NCBI GenBank assembly: GCA_037013685.1
Contig: CM072886.1
Coordinates: forward strand, 91,748,422 to 91,812,421
Origin: Acridotheres tristis
Taxonomy: Eukaryota > Chordata > Aves > Passeriformes > Sturnidae
Direction: 5' to 3'
Length of the DNA: 64,000 nucleotides
Positions 50,337-60,740 of the stretch are shown piece after piece (positions within the stretch are counted from its first letter, which is position 1; every line of letters begins with the position of its first letter). The notes beneath the pieces were generated by a model. It was not told the DNA's origin, did no database searches, and was given only the letters and a program-made list of their open reading frames with translations. Position numbers and translations under genes: made by a program.

Positions 50337-50926
50337 TGTGCTAGCTTTGGCTGGGATAGAGTTAATTTTCTTCACAGTAGCTACTATGGTAGCTACTATA
50401 TTTTGGATTTCTCCTGAAAACAGTATTGATAACCACAGGGATACTTTCATTACTGCTGACCGGAGCTAACAGAGTGCTAAGACCTTTTCTGCTCCTCACA
50501 CCACCTCACTTGTGAATGGGCTGGGGGTGCACGAGGTGTTGGGAAGAGACACAGCCAGGACATCTGAACAAAACTGACTCAATGGATACGTCATACCATA
50601 TGACATCATGCCCAATATATGAAGCTAAGGGAAGAAGACAAAGTGGGGGCATTTGGATAGATGGCATCTGCCTTCCCAAGTCATTATGATGGAGTACAGC
50701 TTTCCTGGGGATGGTTGAACGTCTGCCTGTCTATGGGAAGTGGTAAATGAATTTCTTGGGTTGCTTTGCTTGTGCCAGTGGCTTTTGCTTTACCTATTAA
50801 GCTGTCTTTACCTCAACCCATGAGTTTTCTCAGTTTGACTCTCCTGGTTCTCTCCCTCATCACACTGTGGGGAGTGACTGAGTGCTTGTGTGATGCTGAG
50901 CTGACAGCTGGGGTTAAACCACGATA
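50337..50926 (+). mobile_element. solo LTR, passerine ERVL-like family
   Basis: The sequence follows the layout of a common songbird ERVL-type LTR: start 'tgtgctagctttggctgg', then 'gatagagttaattttcttc', 'acagtattgataacca', 'gggctgggggtgcac', 'gacacagccaggaca', 'gacatcatgcccaat', 'cttttgctttacctatta', 'cctcaacccatgagtttt' and the end 'ggggttaaaccacgata'. A TATA-like 'atatatgaag' lies near 50616, and the polyadenylation signal position near 50797 reads ATTAAG, a decayed ATTAAA. No internal retroviral sequence adjoins it. Flanks are GTGTA on the left (50332-50336) and GCATA on the right (50927-50931), compatible with a decayed 5-bp duplication. More diverged, so probably older than the LTR at 40,091. 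The last base pair reads TA where CA is expected. Confidence 0.85.
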
Positions 50927-50931
50927 GCATA

Positions 50932-52180
50932 GGGGAAGAAGGTGGACCAAGGACATAGCTGATACAGGCGTGCTAAATTCAAATAATGAGACATAGATAA
51001 TAGATGCAGACTTGGGAAAAAACAACTGAGACTCTGGTGCAAAAATCTGAAATTTGTACAGTTCTTCCAGAGGAGAGAATTATGGCACAGCAGAAGGCAA
51101 CATCTCCCAGGCCTAAGGAAGGCAGCACTACTTCTGAAGTGGGTATCACCTGGTAAAAAGAGGTGTAGATAAACCTCCTGTTTCCTCATCCCTGCAAAAG
51201 GCTCAGAAAAGGTGTAGTAAAGTCTTGTCCATTGCTGGTAGTAATAAGTTAGTCCCCCATTGCACTCTACTTCGTTAGGAAACTCAAACTGTCTTTTCCT
51301 ACATCACGGGGATGATTGATGGTAAATTGAGAATTGCTGTTAAGACAGACATGCAGAAACAGAAAAAAAAAACAAAAAACCAAAAAAACAACAACAACAA
51401 AAAAACAAAACACAAAACAAAAAAAAACAAAACAAAAAACCAAGAAACCACTTATTTTGTGGAACAATTCAGAAAGGGGAAAATCCTTTGTAGAAAGGAA
51501 TAAACTCAACTAAAAGCAAACCACTATGCAGTTCAATAAAAGGTTGCCCTCTCCAGTCAAACAGATACAATTTGCTACAGTGTATAAAGAGGATCTTTTT
51601 CAATTTAGCTATTTCCATTAATGTATGAACCACTGATCAATATTAGACATCGCTTAGCTTTTCAGGTCATGAGAAACAACTCACTGGCAAGCATTGTAGT
51701 TCTAGGAGACAGAGTCGGTGAGGTAAATATATGACCATGCAAAAAAATTGAATACTTTCCATGGAAGCTGAGGACCAAATTATTAATTCTCCTTTATTGT
51801 GTCAAAGGTAAAAAGATTCAGGACTATTCCAAAGGCTGTGAATTTCTGGGCAGCCACATCAGCGTGGTTCTTGAATACATCCAGAGACCTCTGGAGAAGG
51901 AAACAAACCTCGGGTTGAGCATCACCTGCCCTTGTAGACTTGCAGGGTCTAGCAAATTCTGCATGTAAGGAGGATCTGGGTAAGTAGACTACAAAACCAC
52001 AGTCAGGAAACTACATGACAAAATCATAATTTGTAATTTCTGATTGCTTTTTGTTAGAGCAGCTTTCTGAGGCCTCAACTATCAACACATCTCCATCACA
52101 TCCAGCACTGAACATATTTGTAATTGGACGCTGTTCTTGTTGTGCAGTCTATAGCAATAAAGGCAAGTAATATATTAGCT
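50932..52180. other. unassigned sequence around an A-rich island
   Basis: Nothing recognised besides the A/C-rich island at 51357-51448. Confidence 0.5.
51357..51448. repeat. A-rich (CAAAA)n low-complexity island
   Basis: About 90 bp of almost only A and C, like that at 29245-29396. Open frames across it on both strands are compositional artefacts. Confidence 0.9.
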
Positions 52181-52266
52181 GTTATACAGATGGAGGACTG
52201 GGAGATTAAATATCTTGTCCAGGGTCAAAAAGGAAATGTGTGACAGGTCTGGGACTTGTGAACCTG
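52181..52266 (+). repeat. MIR SINE fragment
   Basis: The words 'ttatacagatggaggact', 'agattaaatatcttgtcc', 'agggtcaaaaagg', 'tgtgtgacaggtctggga' and 'cttgtgaac' align in order and spacing with the MIR core and 3' region (usual 'tttacagatgaggaaact', 'gttaagtaacttgccc', 'aaggtcacacag', 'agtggcagagctgggat', 'tcgaaccc'). MIRs are tRNA-derived SINEs mobilised by L2 in early amniotes, so this copy is over 150 million years old in origin and inactive. Confidence 0.65.
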
Positions 52267-53681
52267 GAAATGTCGAGTTGAAGGCCTCAGCTGTGGGCTG
52301 TATATTTACCCCTGAGTGTTAGCTGAATGCACATTTAACAAAACACTCCAAAGGACACCAATATGTTATTGCTTCTATTGGAAAATGACTGGACAACCAT
52401 GCTTCTTCTAACAAGTGGCCAAATCTTGCCGCGGCAAGCTATTCAGTTTTGATAAATTGTATGAAGTAATTTGAAAAATAGATTGTTTAGTCTTCTGAAT
52501 ATGCTTACATAGATCCTTCACAGAACACACTATGTCTCTTTCTTGTAAATATTAATAAATAATGGTTTTTAAATTTCACTTAAGAGCAATCACAGGCAAG
52601 AAATAACCATGACTGCAAAGCCTGAGCTACTAACTCAATTCAATGCCATCAGAAAAGTTTTTGTCAACACTGAGTTCAGGCGGTTGAAGAAGATGGACTA
52701 AGTATAGCAGGGATATTTCCTTATCTGAACTACAGAGCTTCTCTTTTAGCTCAGTAAAAGAAGAAATGCTTTGGAAATCAATGACCCAGGTTGTGGCTCC
52801 ATTGGTAGTTTGGCCCAATTTTAATTAGCTGATGATGTGTGCACTATCGTTTGCTAATCAAGGGTATAATGATTTTAGATGGATGTCGCTATAAAGCCCC
52901 CAAATTTTACGTGTGCACTGTCCAACATTAAGCCTTCTGGTCTCTTCTGGGTCATCTCCACTTCTAGTGGGAATCCTGAAAGGCTGTTCAGGTTTGAATG
53001 CAGCAGAGATGCTGAGTGAGGAGCTTTTCTGACTGGTGCTGTGCCGCAGTGGCTTCTGACAGCAGGATACCCAAACTCTCCCTGTAATTAACTGTGTACT
53101 GAGGGTCCATTAGAAAGGCGTGTGATGACCCCAGGCCATGGATTTCTGGCTTTACCATGGCCCTGGAAATAACAGGTTAGCCATGAAATAATTTCAGTTT
53201 ACACCATGTGACTAAAATTGAGGCAAACCTTTTAATACTCTGAGTAGCGGGGTAGGAGGTCAGAGAAGATAGCATAGACGATGCTTTTTCAGAGTCTGAT
53301 TAATGCTTTTCCATGTAGGAAAAAAAATCAGAACACATGAAATTACTAAATTCTTGTTAGTCGTTTCATAGTTGCTTTCTTCAGTAGTGTGATTGTCTCT
53401 TTTTTTGTGCAACAAATGAGGAAGTCTATAATTTGATATTGAGTGGGATTTGCATCTTATTTTGCAGTTTAACAGAGGTACAATACAGAAGTTCCTGTAG
53501 GAAAAAGGAAACCCAAAACCCTCCAGAAAGACAAATTGAGGCAAATCAAACATGCGTGAGTTAAAACCTATTTTTAGATTTTAGGTCCTTCACTTAATCT
53601 ATTTTTTTGAAAATGAAGAGAGTGTATATATATGTGTATGGGTGAATTAAGAAGATCTTATTTCTTTTCTTAGCAACTTCT
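52267..53681. other. unassigned sequence
   Basis: No known element. It contains a perfect 14-bp GC-rich palindrome at 52425-52438. A 97-codon minus-strand frame (53553-53260) sits behind an acceptor-like pyrimidine tract, 'cctttttcctacag', but has no known domain. Confidence 0.45.
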
Positions 53682-53820
53682 CAGAAATATAGAACAACTC
53701 AGGTTGGAGGGAAACTCATAGGATTGTCTGGTCCAAATTTTCATAAGAAAGAGAATCGAGATCCTGTCCAATTGCATCTTGGAAACTTCCAGTCATAGGA
53801 ACTCTACCACATCACTGGAT
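53682..53820 (-). mobile_element. CR1 LINE 3' end fragment
   Basis: The plus strand reads 'atagaacaactcaggttgg', 'agggaaactcataggat', 'ctggtccaa' and, near the right end, 'aactctaccacatcactgg', matching the reversed 3' region of avian CR1. Only about 140 bp remain. Confidence 0.7.
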
Positions 53821-55400
53821 AAAAATACCTTATAAAAAATGCAATCAAATGCATTTTAAAATCCCTGTTTACCAGTAACACATCTGAACAAAAAGGGAAT
53901 AAAAGTGAAATGCCTGGGGAGATATTCTGGATCTGATTGAGCATAATGATCCCCACACTATGGAACAGAGAAGATTTATTATAATACATTATCACTGCCA
54001 GAGGACCTTACCTTCCTCAAGGTATCTTCTTGTTTCCTCTCTCCACTCTTAAGTTTCAATTTGTGCTTACTTTAGAGGATTTTCTGTCTCAGAAAGGCAA
54101 AGTGGCCTACTTGTTCCCCTGTTATCAGATTGCACACAGATCTTAACTAGGTGGTTTGCCAAGTCCTTCGGGACTGCTCCTCACAGAAGAAAACCAAATT
54201 CTGAGTTAATGCTGTTGGGACTGGCGGCTCTAAACAGCTCATTGTCAGACTGATCTGCTCCTAAAATCCCCAAATGGGTGTGGGAAGCCCCTCTGAGTGT
54301 TTAATGATAATGTGGTTTTCCTCTTTCATTAACTTTTGTGTACAAACAGCTATCATGCTCACTGGATACTAAGCACTTTACTGCCCATCTACACCCACTG
54401 TCAATGCTACTTAAGGCTAATCACATCCTAACTGCATCTCCCAGTGACAAAGCTGCATCCCCACTCTGTCTGTATTGATCTCCCATCAGTCATTTGTAAG
54501 TGACACGGGCCTTGGGCATTTCTCCAATACAAAAGCCACTTAACATTAAAATTGCAGGATCTCTTTTGGCCATTTTACAAGTCTTTATCAAAAGCATATA
54601 AAAACCTACCTTTAATCATAACTACTCTATGAATTTTTTTCACCTTTGACCATTGACCCCTTTAAGATAATGAGAGTATTTATGCACCAGACTGCCCTTC
54701 TTGAAGTTTTATTCATTGCCTGAGAGGGCCACTAGAAGCAGTGGAAAAAAATGCTGGAAAGGAAATCCTTTTGCAGCAGTGTTTGTTTCATTTTAACAAG
54801 AACTTTTCTAAAAAGGGTCATTATTTAAGAGGGTCATTATTTCAGTCATTTATATGCCCTTTGGGTCATGTGCCCATCACTTTACCTCATTCAGATGAAC
54901 AGGCAGTAGGGCTGCCTTTCTGTTCCCAGTCCTTTGCCATGTGCCCTTGTACTTCTTGGCATAGAGACTGTGTTTGTTTTGCATGTCTATGTGAAAAGCC
55001 AAACTAGTACAAATTCTTTTACTCTATCACTGCCACATATGAACACTGAATATATAATTTCAGACACTCTGTGGTTGCTGGATCTTGTTCAGGAGGTTAG
55101 ATGAGAATTTTAATTGCATAATTCTTCCATCCTTCCTTTTCTGCACTGTTTCAAGTTCTCCCTAATTTGAGGATACATCTATGGCTTCAGAACAAGCTTA
55201 ACAACTGTCGTTTTTTGAAATTCAGTACTTAGTACAGCTAAGAATTTAGTACAACTAAATCAACTTGTAACATAGTTTGGCTGTGCTCAAGTAGCAACTA
55301 TCTTAACAATTGCTCTGGTCATGTGCAAGGCTGTTCACACTGGCCAGTGGAAATCATTAAAAATATTTGTGGTGGAAATCTACACTATTTGCATACAAAC
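53821..55400. other. unassigned sequence
   Basis: No gene or repeat is recognised. The stretch is not low-complexity. Confidence 0.45.
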
Positions 55401-55767
55401 CTGTAAGGTCTCCTCATTGCTAGAACTCCAACTTGCTTTATTTGTTGGACTTTGAAACTTTAAACATTTCACAGACAAGTCTGACTTTATTCCCATAAGA
55501 GGATTCATCAGTGCATTTGAAGGGCCATATGTTGAGTTGACACTATCAACTATAGGCAATATGCCAACGAAGTACTCAGGCAGGCAGCTTTTCCTGAGCT
55601 CCATACTATCTTTTTTTTGACTATCTATTTTGATTTGTGTCTCATAAAATGCATCAATTACATATATAAGGAGAATTTCTCCACAGGATGTTAATGGAGT
55701 AGTGTATAGTAAAAGGTCAAAAGCACTGTGACTGATCCTCTCAGAATAACATCCAGAGTAAGCTTTC
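55401..55767 (-). other. exon-like open interval, protein not recognised
   Basis: On the minus strand a pyrimidine tract ending 'ctttttttag'-like sequence precedes 55767, and a donor-like CAG|GTTTGT follows 55401. One frame stays open across all 367 bp and is part of a 160-codon frame. It reads, for example, HSAFDLLLYTTPLTSCGEI at the start and GIKSDLSVKCLKFQSPTNK near the end. I do not recognise a domain. The two other frames are closed. Codon phase does not match that of the neighbouring candidate at 56008-56222, which argues against simple joining. It may be a chance frame, a decayed exon or an unannotated gene. Confidence 0.2.
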
Positions 55768-56007
55768 CTAAAAAAGACAAAGTATTTATAGTAACGATAG
55801 CAAAATACAAATGTCACTTTGGAGTCTATTTGTCTAAATAAATGGCTGTCAGCATTTTTCACTCCGTGTGTTACTTATTAGGACTAAGACCAACCTGTCT
55901 GCTCCAAATTTCACAGATTTTCTACACATGGCATGTTTGGCTATATGAAAACAGGTCTGATAGAATGCTAGGATAGTATAAAGGAAGCAAGATTAAAATG
56001 AACTCAC

Positions 56008-56222
56008 CTAACGTGATGTGTTAGCTTCTTGTTGCATCGTTTTGTGTCTGGCAGTGTCACTGCTATACACTGGCAATATTGTGTTAGTAAATTCAATCAT
56101 GCCAGTAGCCAAAGACAGGAAAAGTGAGGTGTTCTCAGCACCTCTGCCAAACACCAGATTTGGTGGAAATTTGTGTGTGACTTGAATCAGTGTTTCTGTT
56201 CCCTTAGCACCCACAGAGAAAC
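56008..56222 (-). other. exon-like open interval, protein not recognised
   Basis: On the minus strand this 215-bp interval is bounded by an acceptor 'taatttttcag' and a near-consensus donor TAG|GTGAGT. One frame is open throughout (including THKFPPNLVFGRGAEN and SLATGMIEFTNTILPVYSS), but its final codon, immediately before the donor, is TAG. Either the interval is non-coding, or it is a decayed exon, or the stop is the true end of a reading frame. I do not recognise the peptide. Confidence 0.2.
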
Positions 56223-58669
56223 CTGAAAAATTATTATGGTTGTAATTACATGGTGCATGCTTCACCTGATGATGAAAGGGACTCTATGATGGGGCATTAA
56301 CAGCCTTGGATCACACTCCCTGAGGTGTTGGACTGAAGCATGCCAGGTGGACTAAATCTTGTGCCTAACAGCTATTTTGGACAGTAACTTTGAAATTTCA
56401 TGATGGACAACAAGAGAATAGTTTTTTAAACCATTTTATTGGCAATACATATATAGTACTAATCCAACTTACAAAAAAATATATTTATTCCAGACTTTAA
56501 TTCTTTAATTAAGCACATAATCAATTTCCATATATATATATATATATGTAACCTAAGCGAGTTTTACCAGGGTAATAAGCTAATTAATGTGTTTTATAAC
56601 AAGCCCAGACATTGTCTTTGAGATCTGTCTGTAGGAACTCTAAAAAATTCCAGCTAAAGGACAGGATAAAAGACAAGACCCCATCTTGCGGAGACTGGCA
56701 CTAAAAGAATTCACCAGGCTGGATGGATTTTGAGGTTCCTCTCAGAACTTATATTTGTTCCAGAGAGAGGAAAAACATGCTCCTGGGATATTGGAATAAG
56801 AACTCAAAAACTTTAAAAAGAAGCACAGAAAGACTGCATCTTTTTTATGAGAAACAGTGCAGAAAAAGCAACTTTTACTAAAGTTGTCATGGAGAATTTC
56901 CAAGAGACACCAATTCCAAGAGATGATAAATGTAGAGATATAGGCAACATTCATTGAGAAGAATCAGAACAAAAAATGTTGCAAGAAAAAATGTAAAACT
57001 TTTGATGCCAAAAGAAATAGGAGAAATGGAGACAGAGAAGAATTTCCTCATTAAATTGAGATACACATTTTTACAACTTTCTTCATTTTCTGCACATTCA
57101 GAGGGGCAAATGCTCTCAGCTGATGCCAAATCAGAGTTAATTCTTCTGCTTCTCTTCCTTTGAGATGCTGAGGGAGATCTGTCAGCATCTGCTGCAGCAG
57201 AGAAATAAAATGACTGTCAGGGAGGTTGATTATGGGAATGGAGCCTATCTGGGTATGCTAAGAGTCTGGACTGGTGAGTCTTCATCCACCTGGGAATTTA
57301 ACCATACCAGTTAAGTTACCCCAGCCTTCACTGAAATGAACATATACACACCCAAGTGTGTACCCTGCCTCAATGTTTGACTTGTTCGGAGAAGAAAAAA
57401 AAAGTGCCATTTATTGCAAGTAAACTTCAAAAGTTATTGCCCAATCAATGTATTCCATTGGAGTCTTACTAGACAACTTACAACATTTATGAAATAATTA
57501 TATGTTGTTTTAATTTTCACATTTTAGATCCCTCCTTTCAAATATAATTAATTTCTTGCCTCCTTTCTTCCATGGGCTTATTTTAAACAGATAAAATTTG
57601 GATTGCAGTTGTTGCATCCATGGAATCTTAATGCTTAACCTCAAAAATCTAAATGCTAAATAAAGTCTTTTCCTCCAGAGCTCTAACTATATCCATTTCT
57701 CTGTTTTATTTCTGTTGGTTTTTTTGTCATTCCTCAACAAAAGAATAAGTAAATCCTCATTACCCAGAATCAGTTGAGGCTTGTCTATATAAAGAATATA
57801 TTGTGTTTTTTTGTGAGTCTGTGTGTGTGCAGAACTGCATTGCATTAGCATCCCTGAATATAGGCTTTTTAACGTACTAATCTTAGGAAGGTAAAATCAA
57901 CATTCAAATGGTAATTATTTAGGAAGTAAATTGATCAATTTGTCCTAAGCTCCATGAAGATGAACGGAGGTCAATTCACTTTGCCTATTAAGATTTTGAA
58001 GATATCTGGTTGGATTACTTTCACAGTAAGCGCCTGTTTTCCACCGAGGTTTAAGGAAACAGGGAGAAAAAAAAAAAAATAAAGACGATCGGAGATTTAA
58101 CATTAGTTTTCATCTAAGCACAATTTTTCTGGTCCCAGCAAGATGTCCATGTAAATAACCTCTGTGTTATTAGCTTTTAGTACTATTGTTCTCCCTGTGG
58201 TGAAAGTGAAATGGTTGTTAACTAGACAGAGTTGAGCTATCTTGGTTCTATGGCCCTATATATATACTCTGAGTTATTTTTAAGGCTTAGGAATGTGTGG
58301 ATGAGCCACTACAATCTATATGGAAGAAAGTCTGAAAGAAGTTTGAGGCAAGCCATTCAAACAACACTGTGATTTCAAAACTGAGCACAGTGAATTTTTT
58401 TCGTTCAAATAAAATATTACCAAATTGTTATTGCTAAAATAATAGTCTATGAGCCTTAGAATTATTACATAAAGTGTTAGGGTAGAAGCACATATTTCCT
58501 GATGGCAAATCACTAGACCACATGAATTCAAACTCCATAAAATCAAAACTTTCCTTTCATTTCAAGAAAGGTATATTTTGTAGAAAAACAGACAACAAGG
58601 CATAATGTGTCTCACTAATGACTCTTTCTAGCTCTTCTGCTTGAAATATCCTCAATTCAGAAATGGTCC
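56223..58669. other. unassigned sequence
   Basis: No recognisable gene or transposon. It holds a (TA)n tract at about 56529-56548, a perfect 14-bp palindrome AAATTGATCAATTT at 57928-57941, and a patch of retained CpGs at about 57962-58092. Confidence 0.45.
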
Positions 58670-58757
58670 TGTGCAGTTCAAGGAGTTGGACTCAGTGATC
58701 CTTGTGGGTGCCCTCCAACTCAGCATATTGTGTGATTATGTGATTCTGCGATTTTTT
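58670..58757 (+). mobile_element. CR1 LINE 3' end fragment, plus orientation
   Basis: The words 'aaggagttggactcagtga', 'tccttgtgggtgccctcc', 'aactcagcatat' and the terminal 'gattatgtgattctg' give the CR1 3' end in sense orientation, including the decayed ATTCTATG octamer repeat. It is the only avian-type CR1 3' end in the window on the plus strand. Confidence 0.8.
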
Positions 58758-59147
58758 CCACTGTCTCATTGCTTTTCTAGAGGTACTTTCCAGATGGTAA
58801 AGATTCCTTAGGTATTAAACATTTATTCTGAGGGTATGATAAAAGTATGGTAACTTAATACAGATTTCCCTAATGATTCTCTGACGTAAAGTACTTCATA
58901 AATAAGAAAATGAGTAAGACCAGTAACTTACTTCATATAGTGTTTTTCAGCTCATTATTGTTCTCATTATTTGAACTGGTGGCTTGAAGATTAATTTCTT
59001 GGGATTCCCAAATTATCTGCCTTGGACTTGATTTCAATATCAAGGTTGTGGAAGCCAAAGAAAAAGTGGTGGACACAAGAGAATTTTTCAAGATGGGGTA
59101 GGTTTCACCGTTTAGGAAACAAGTTATCTATGTGGACACTGAAACAC
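58758..59147. other. unassigned spacer between CR1 copies
   Basis: No recognisable sequence. Confidence 0.4.
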
Positions 59148-60053
59148 AGAAAAAGGTAAATTGGAAGGGACCAACAAGGATCATCAAGGCCAGCTCCAGG
59201 CTCTGCAGAGGTTTGCCCCAAGAGTCAAACCATGTGCCTGAGAGCATTGTCCAAATGATCCTTAATTCTGGTAGGCTGGTGCTGTGACCGCTTCCCTTGG
59301 GAGCCTGTTCCAGTGCCCAAACACCCTCTGGGTGAAAAACCTTTTTCTAATATTGAACCTAAACCTCCCCTGACACAACTTCAGGCCATTCTCTCGGGTC
59401 CTGTCACTGGTCACCACAGAGAAAGAGATCAGTGCCTGCCCTTCCTCCTCCCCTCATGAGGAAGCTGTGACTGCAATGGGGTCTGTCCTCAATCCCCTCT
59501 TCAGGCTGAACAGACCAAGTGACCTCAGCTGCTCCTCATACAGCTTCCCCTCAAGGCCCTTCACCATCTTTGTTGCCCTCCTTTGGACACTCTCTAATAG
59601 TTTAACAATTTAGATTGCGTCACCCAAAGCTGCCCCCAGCACTGGAGGTGAGGCTGCCCCAGCTCAGAGCAGAGCAGGACAATCCCCTCCCTTGCCTGGC
59701 TGTGATGCTGTGCCTGATGCCCCCCAGGACAGGGCTGGCCCTCCTGGCTGCCAGGGCACAATGACTCATGGTCAACTTGCCATCAACAGGACCCCCACGT
59801 CCCTTTCTGTGGCACTGCTTTCCAGCATCTCATTCCCCAGTCTGTCCGTACATCCAGGGTTGCTCTGTCCCGGGTGCAGAATCCTTCACTTGCTCTTTTT
59901 TAACTTCATATTATTGGTGGTTGCCCAGGCCTCTAGTTGTTGAGCTGTCTTGTAGGGCCTTCCTGCCTTCGAGGGAGTCAACAGCTCCTCAGTTTTGTAT
60001 TGTCTGTAAACCTGCTTAGTATCCCTTCTAGTCCTGAACCTGCATCTTAGTGC
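59148..60053 (-). mobile_element. CR1 LINE, 5'-truncated 3' half
   Basis: The plus strand reads 'aattggaagggaccaacaa', 'ggatcatcaaggccag', 'gggagcctgttccagtgcc', 'tgaacctaaacctcccctga', 'ctcgggtcctgtcac', 'ggctgaacagaccaagtga' and 'tgttgccctcctttggac', in the order of reversed avian CR1. About 900 bp remain, covering the end of ORF2 and the 3' UTR. It carries frameshifts and is inactive. Its 5' edge abuts an oppositely oriented CR1 ORF1 fragment, an arrangement discussed in the findings. Confidence 0.9.
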
Positions 60054-60059
60054 AGAAAC

Positions 60060-60740
60060 AGATGGACTCAGAACCCTGCAGGGTAATTAGTCAAGGATTT
60101 GTAGAAGATGAGGGCTGGAAGCAGTCACTGCATGTAGTAGGAGGAAGGTTCCTCCTCTTCCTCAGAATTTGTTAAGTGGGACTGGTACTTCTACAACAGG
60201 TCTGAGGCTCCAGAACTAGAAGGCAAGACAAGAGATGAGGTGGGAGAAGGTCCTTCTGAGATAGTGGTGCTTCCTAAAACAGTACCATCTGCATCAAGAC
60301 CTCCTCTATAAACAGGAAAAGAAGGGTAATTGTAATAGCAGACTCCCTTCTAAGGGGAGCAGAGGTCCTGATATGCAGACTAGACCCAACTCTCAGGGAA
60401 GTCTGCTGTCTCCCAGGGGCTCAGAGAAGGGACATTACTGGAAAACTTTCCAGTCTAGTAAGGGCCTCTGAATACTATCCACTATTTCTTGTTTAAACTG
60501 GCAAGGAAGAAATAACAAAGAGAAGACTGAAGGCTATCCAAAAAGGCTTTGGGGGCCTGGGACAATTAGAGGAGAGATCAGGAGCCCAGGTGGTGATTTT
60601 CTTGATTCTTTCAGTAACAAGGAATAATATTGATAGTAATAGGCAGATCCATCGGGTTGATCTGTGGCTCCAAACTTGGTCACAATGGAAACACTGGTTT
60701 CCTGCTGATATCTGGCCTCATTTATGGCAAGAATGAAAAC
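60060..60740 (+). mobile_element. CR1 ORF1 fragment with esterase-like (SGNH) domain relic
   Basis: Plus-strand translation gives EVGEGPSEIVVLPKTVPSA (about 60238-60294), then after a frameshift VIVIADSLLRGAEVLICRLD, REVCCLPGAQRRDITGKL and ASEYYPLFLV. After a TAA at 60494 the same frame continues with GFGGLGQLEERSGAQVVIF, NNIDSNRQIHRVDLWLQTW. This is the ORF1 product of CR1, whose C-terminal half is an SGNH/GDSL-type esterase domain. The nucleophile block is ADSLLRG here, where GDSLLRG is usual; the serine is kept but the preceding glycine is changed. The fragment lacks ORF2 and any CR1 3' end downstream, which is odd for an element that copies itself from the 3' end. Confidence 0.8.

Noticed and set aside
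40091..50926. The two LTRs as the ends of one provirus
   Set aside because: They belong to clearly different sequence families, each has its own flanking repeat, and no gag, pol or env remains lie between them.
43993..60053. Shared 5' truncation point of the two CR1 copies of about 0.9 kb
   Set aside because: They break near the same place, but the second continues about 20 bp further, so an identical breakpoint is not supported.
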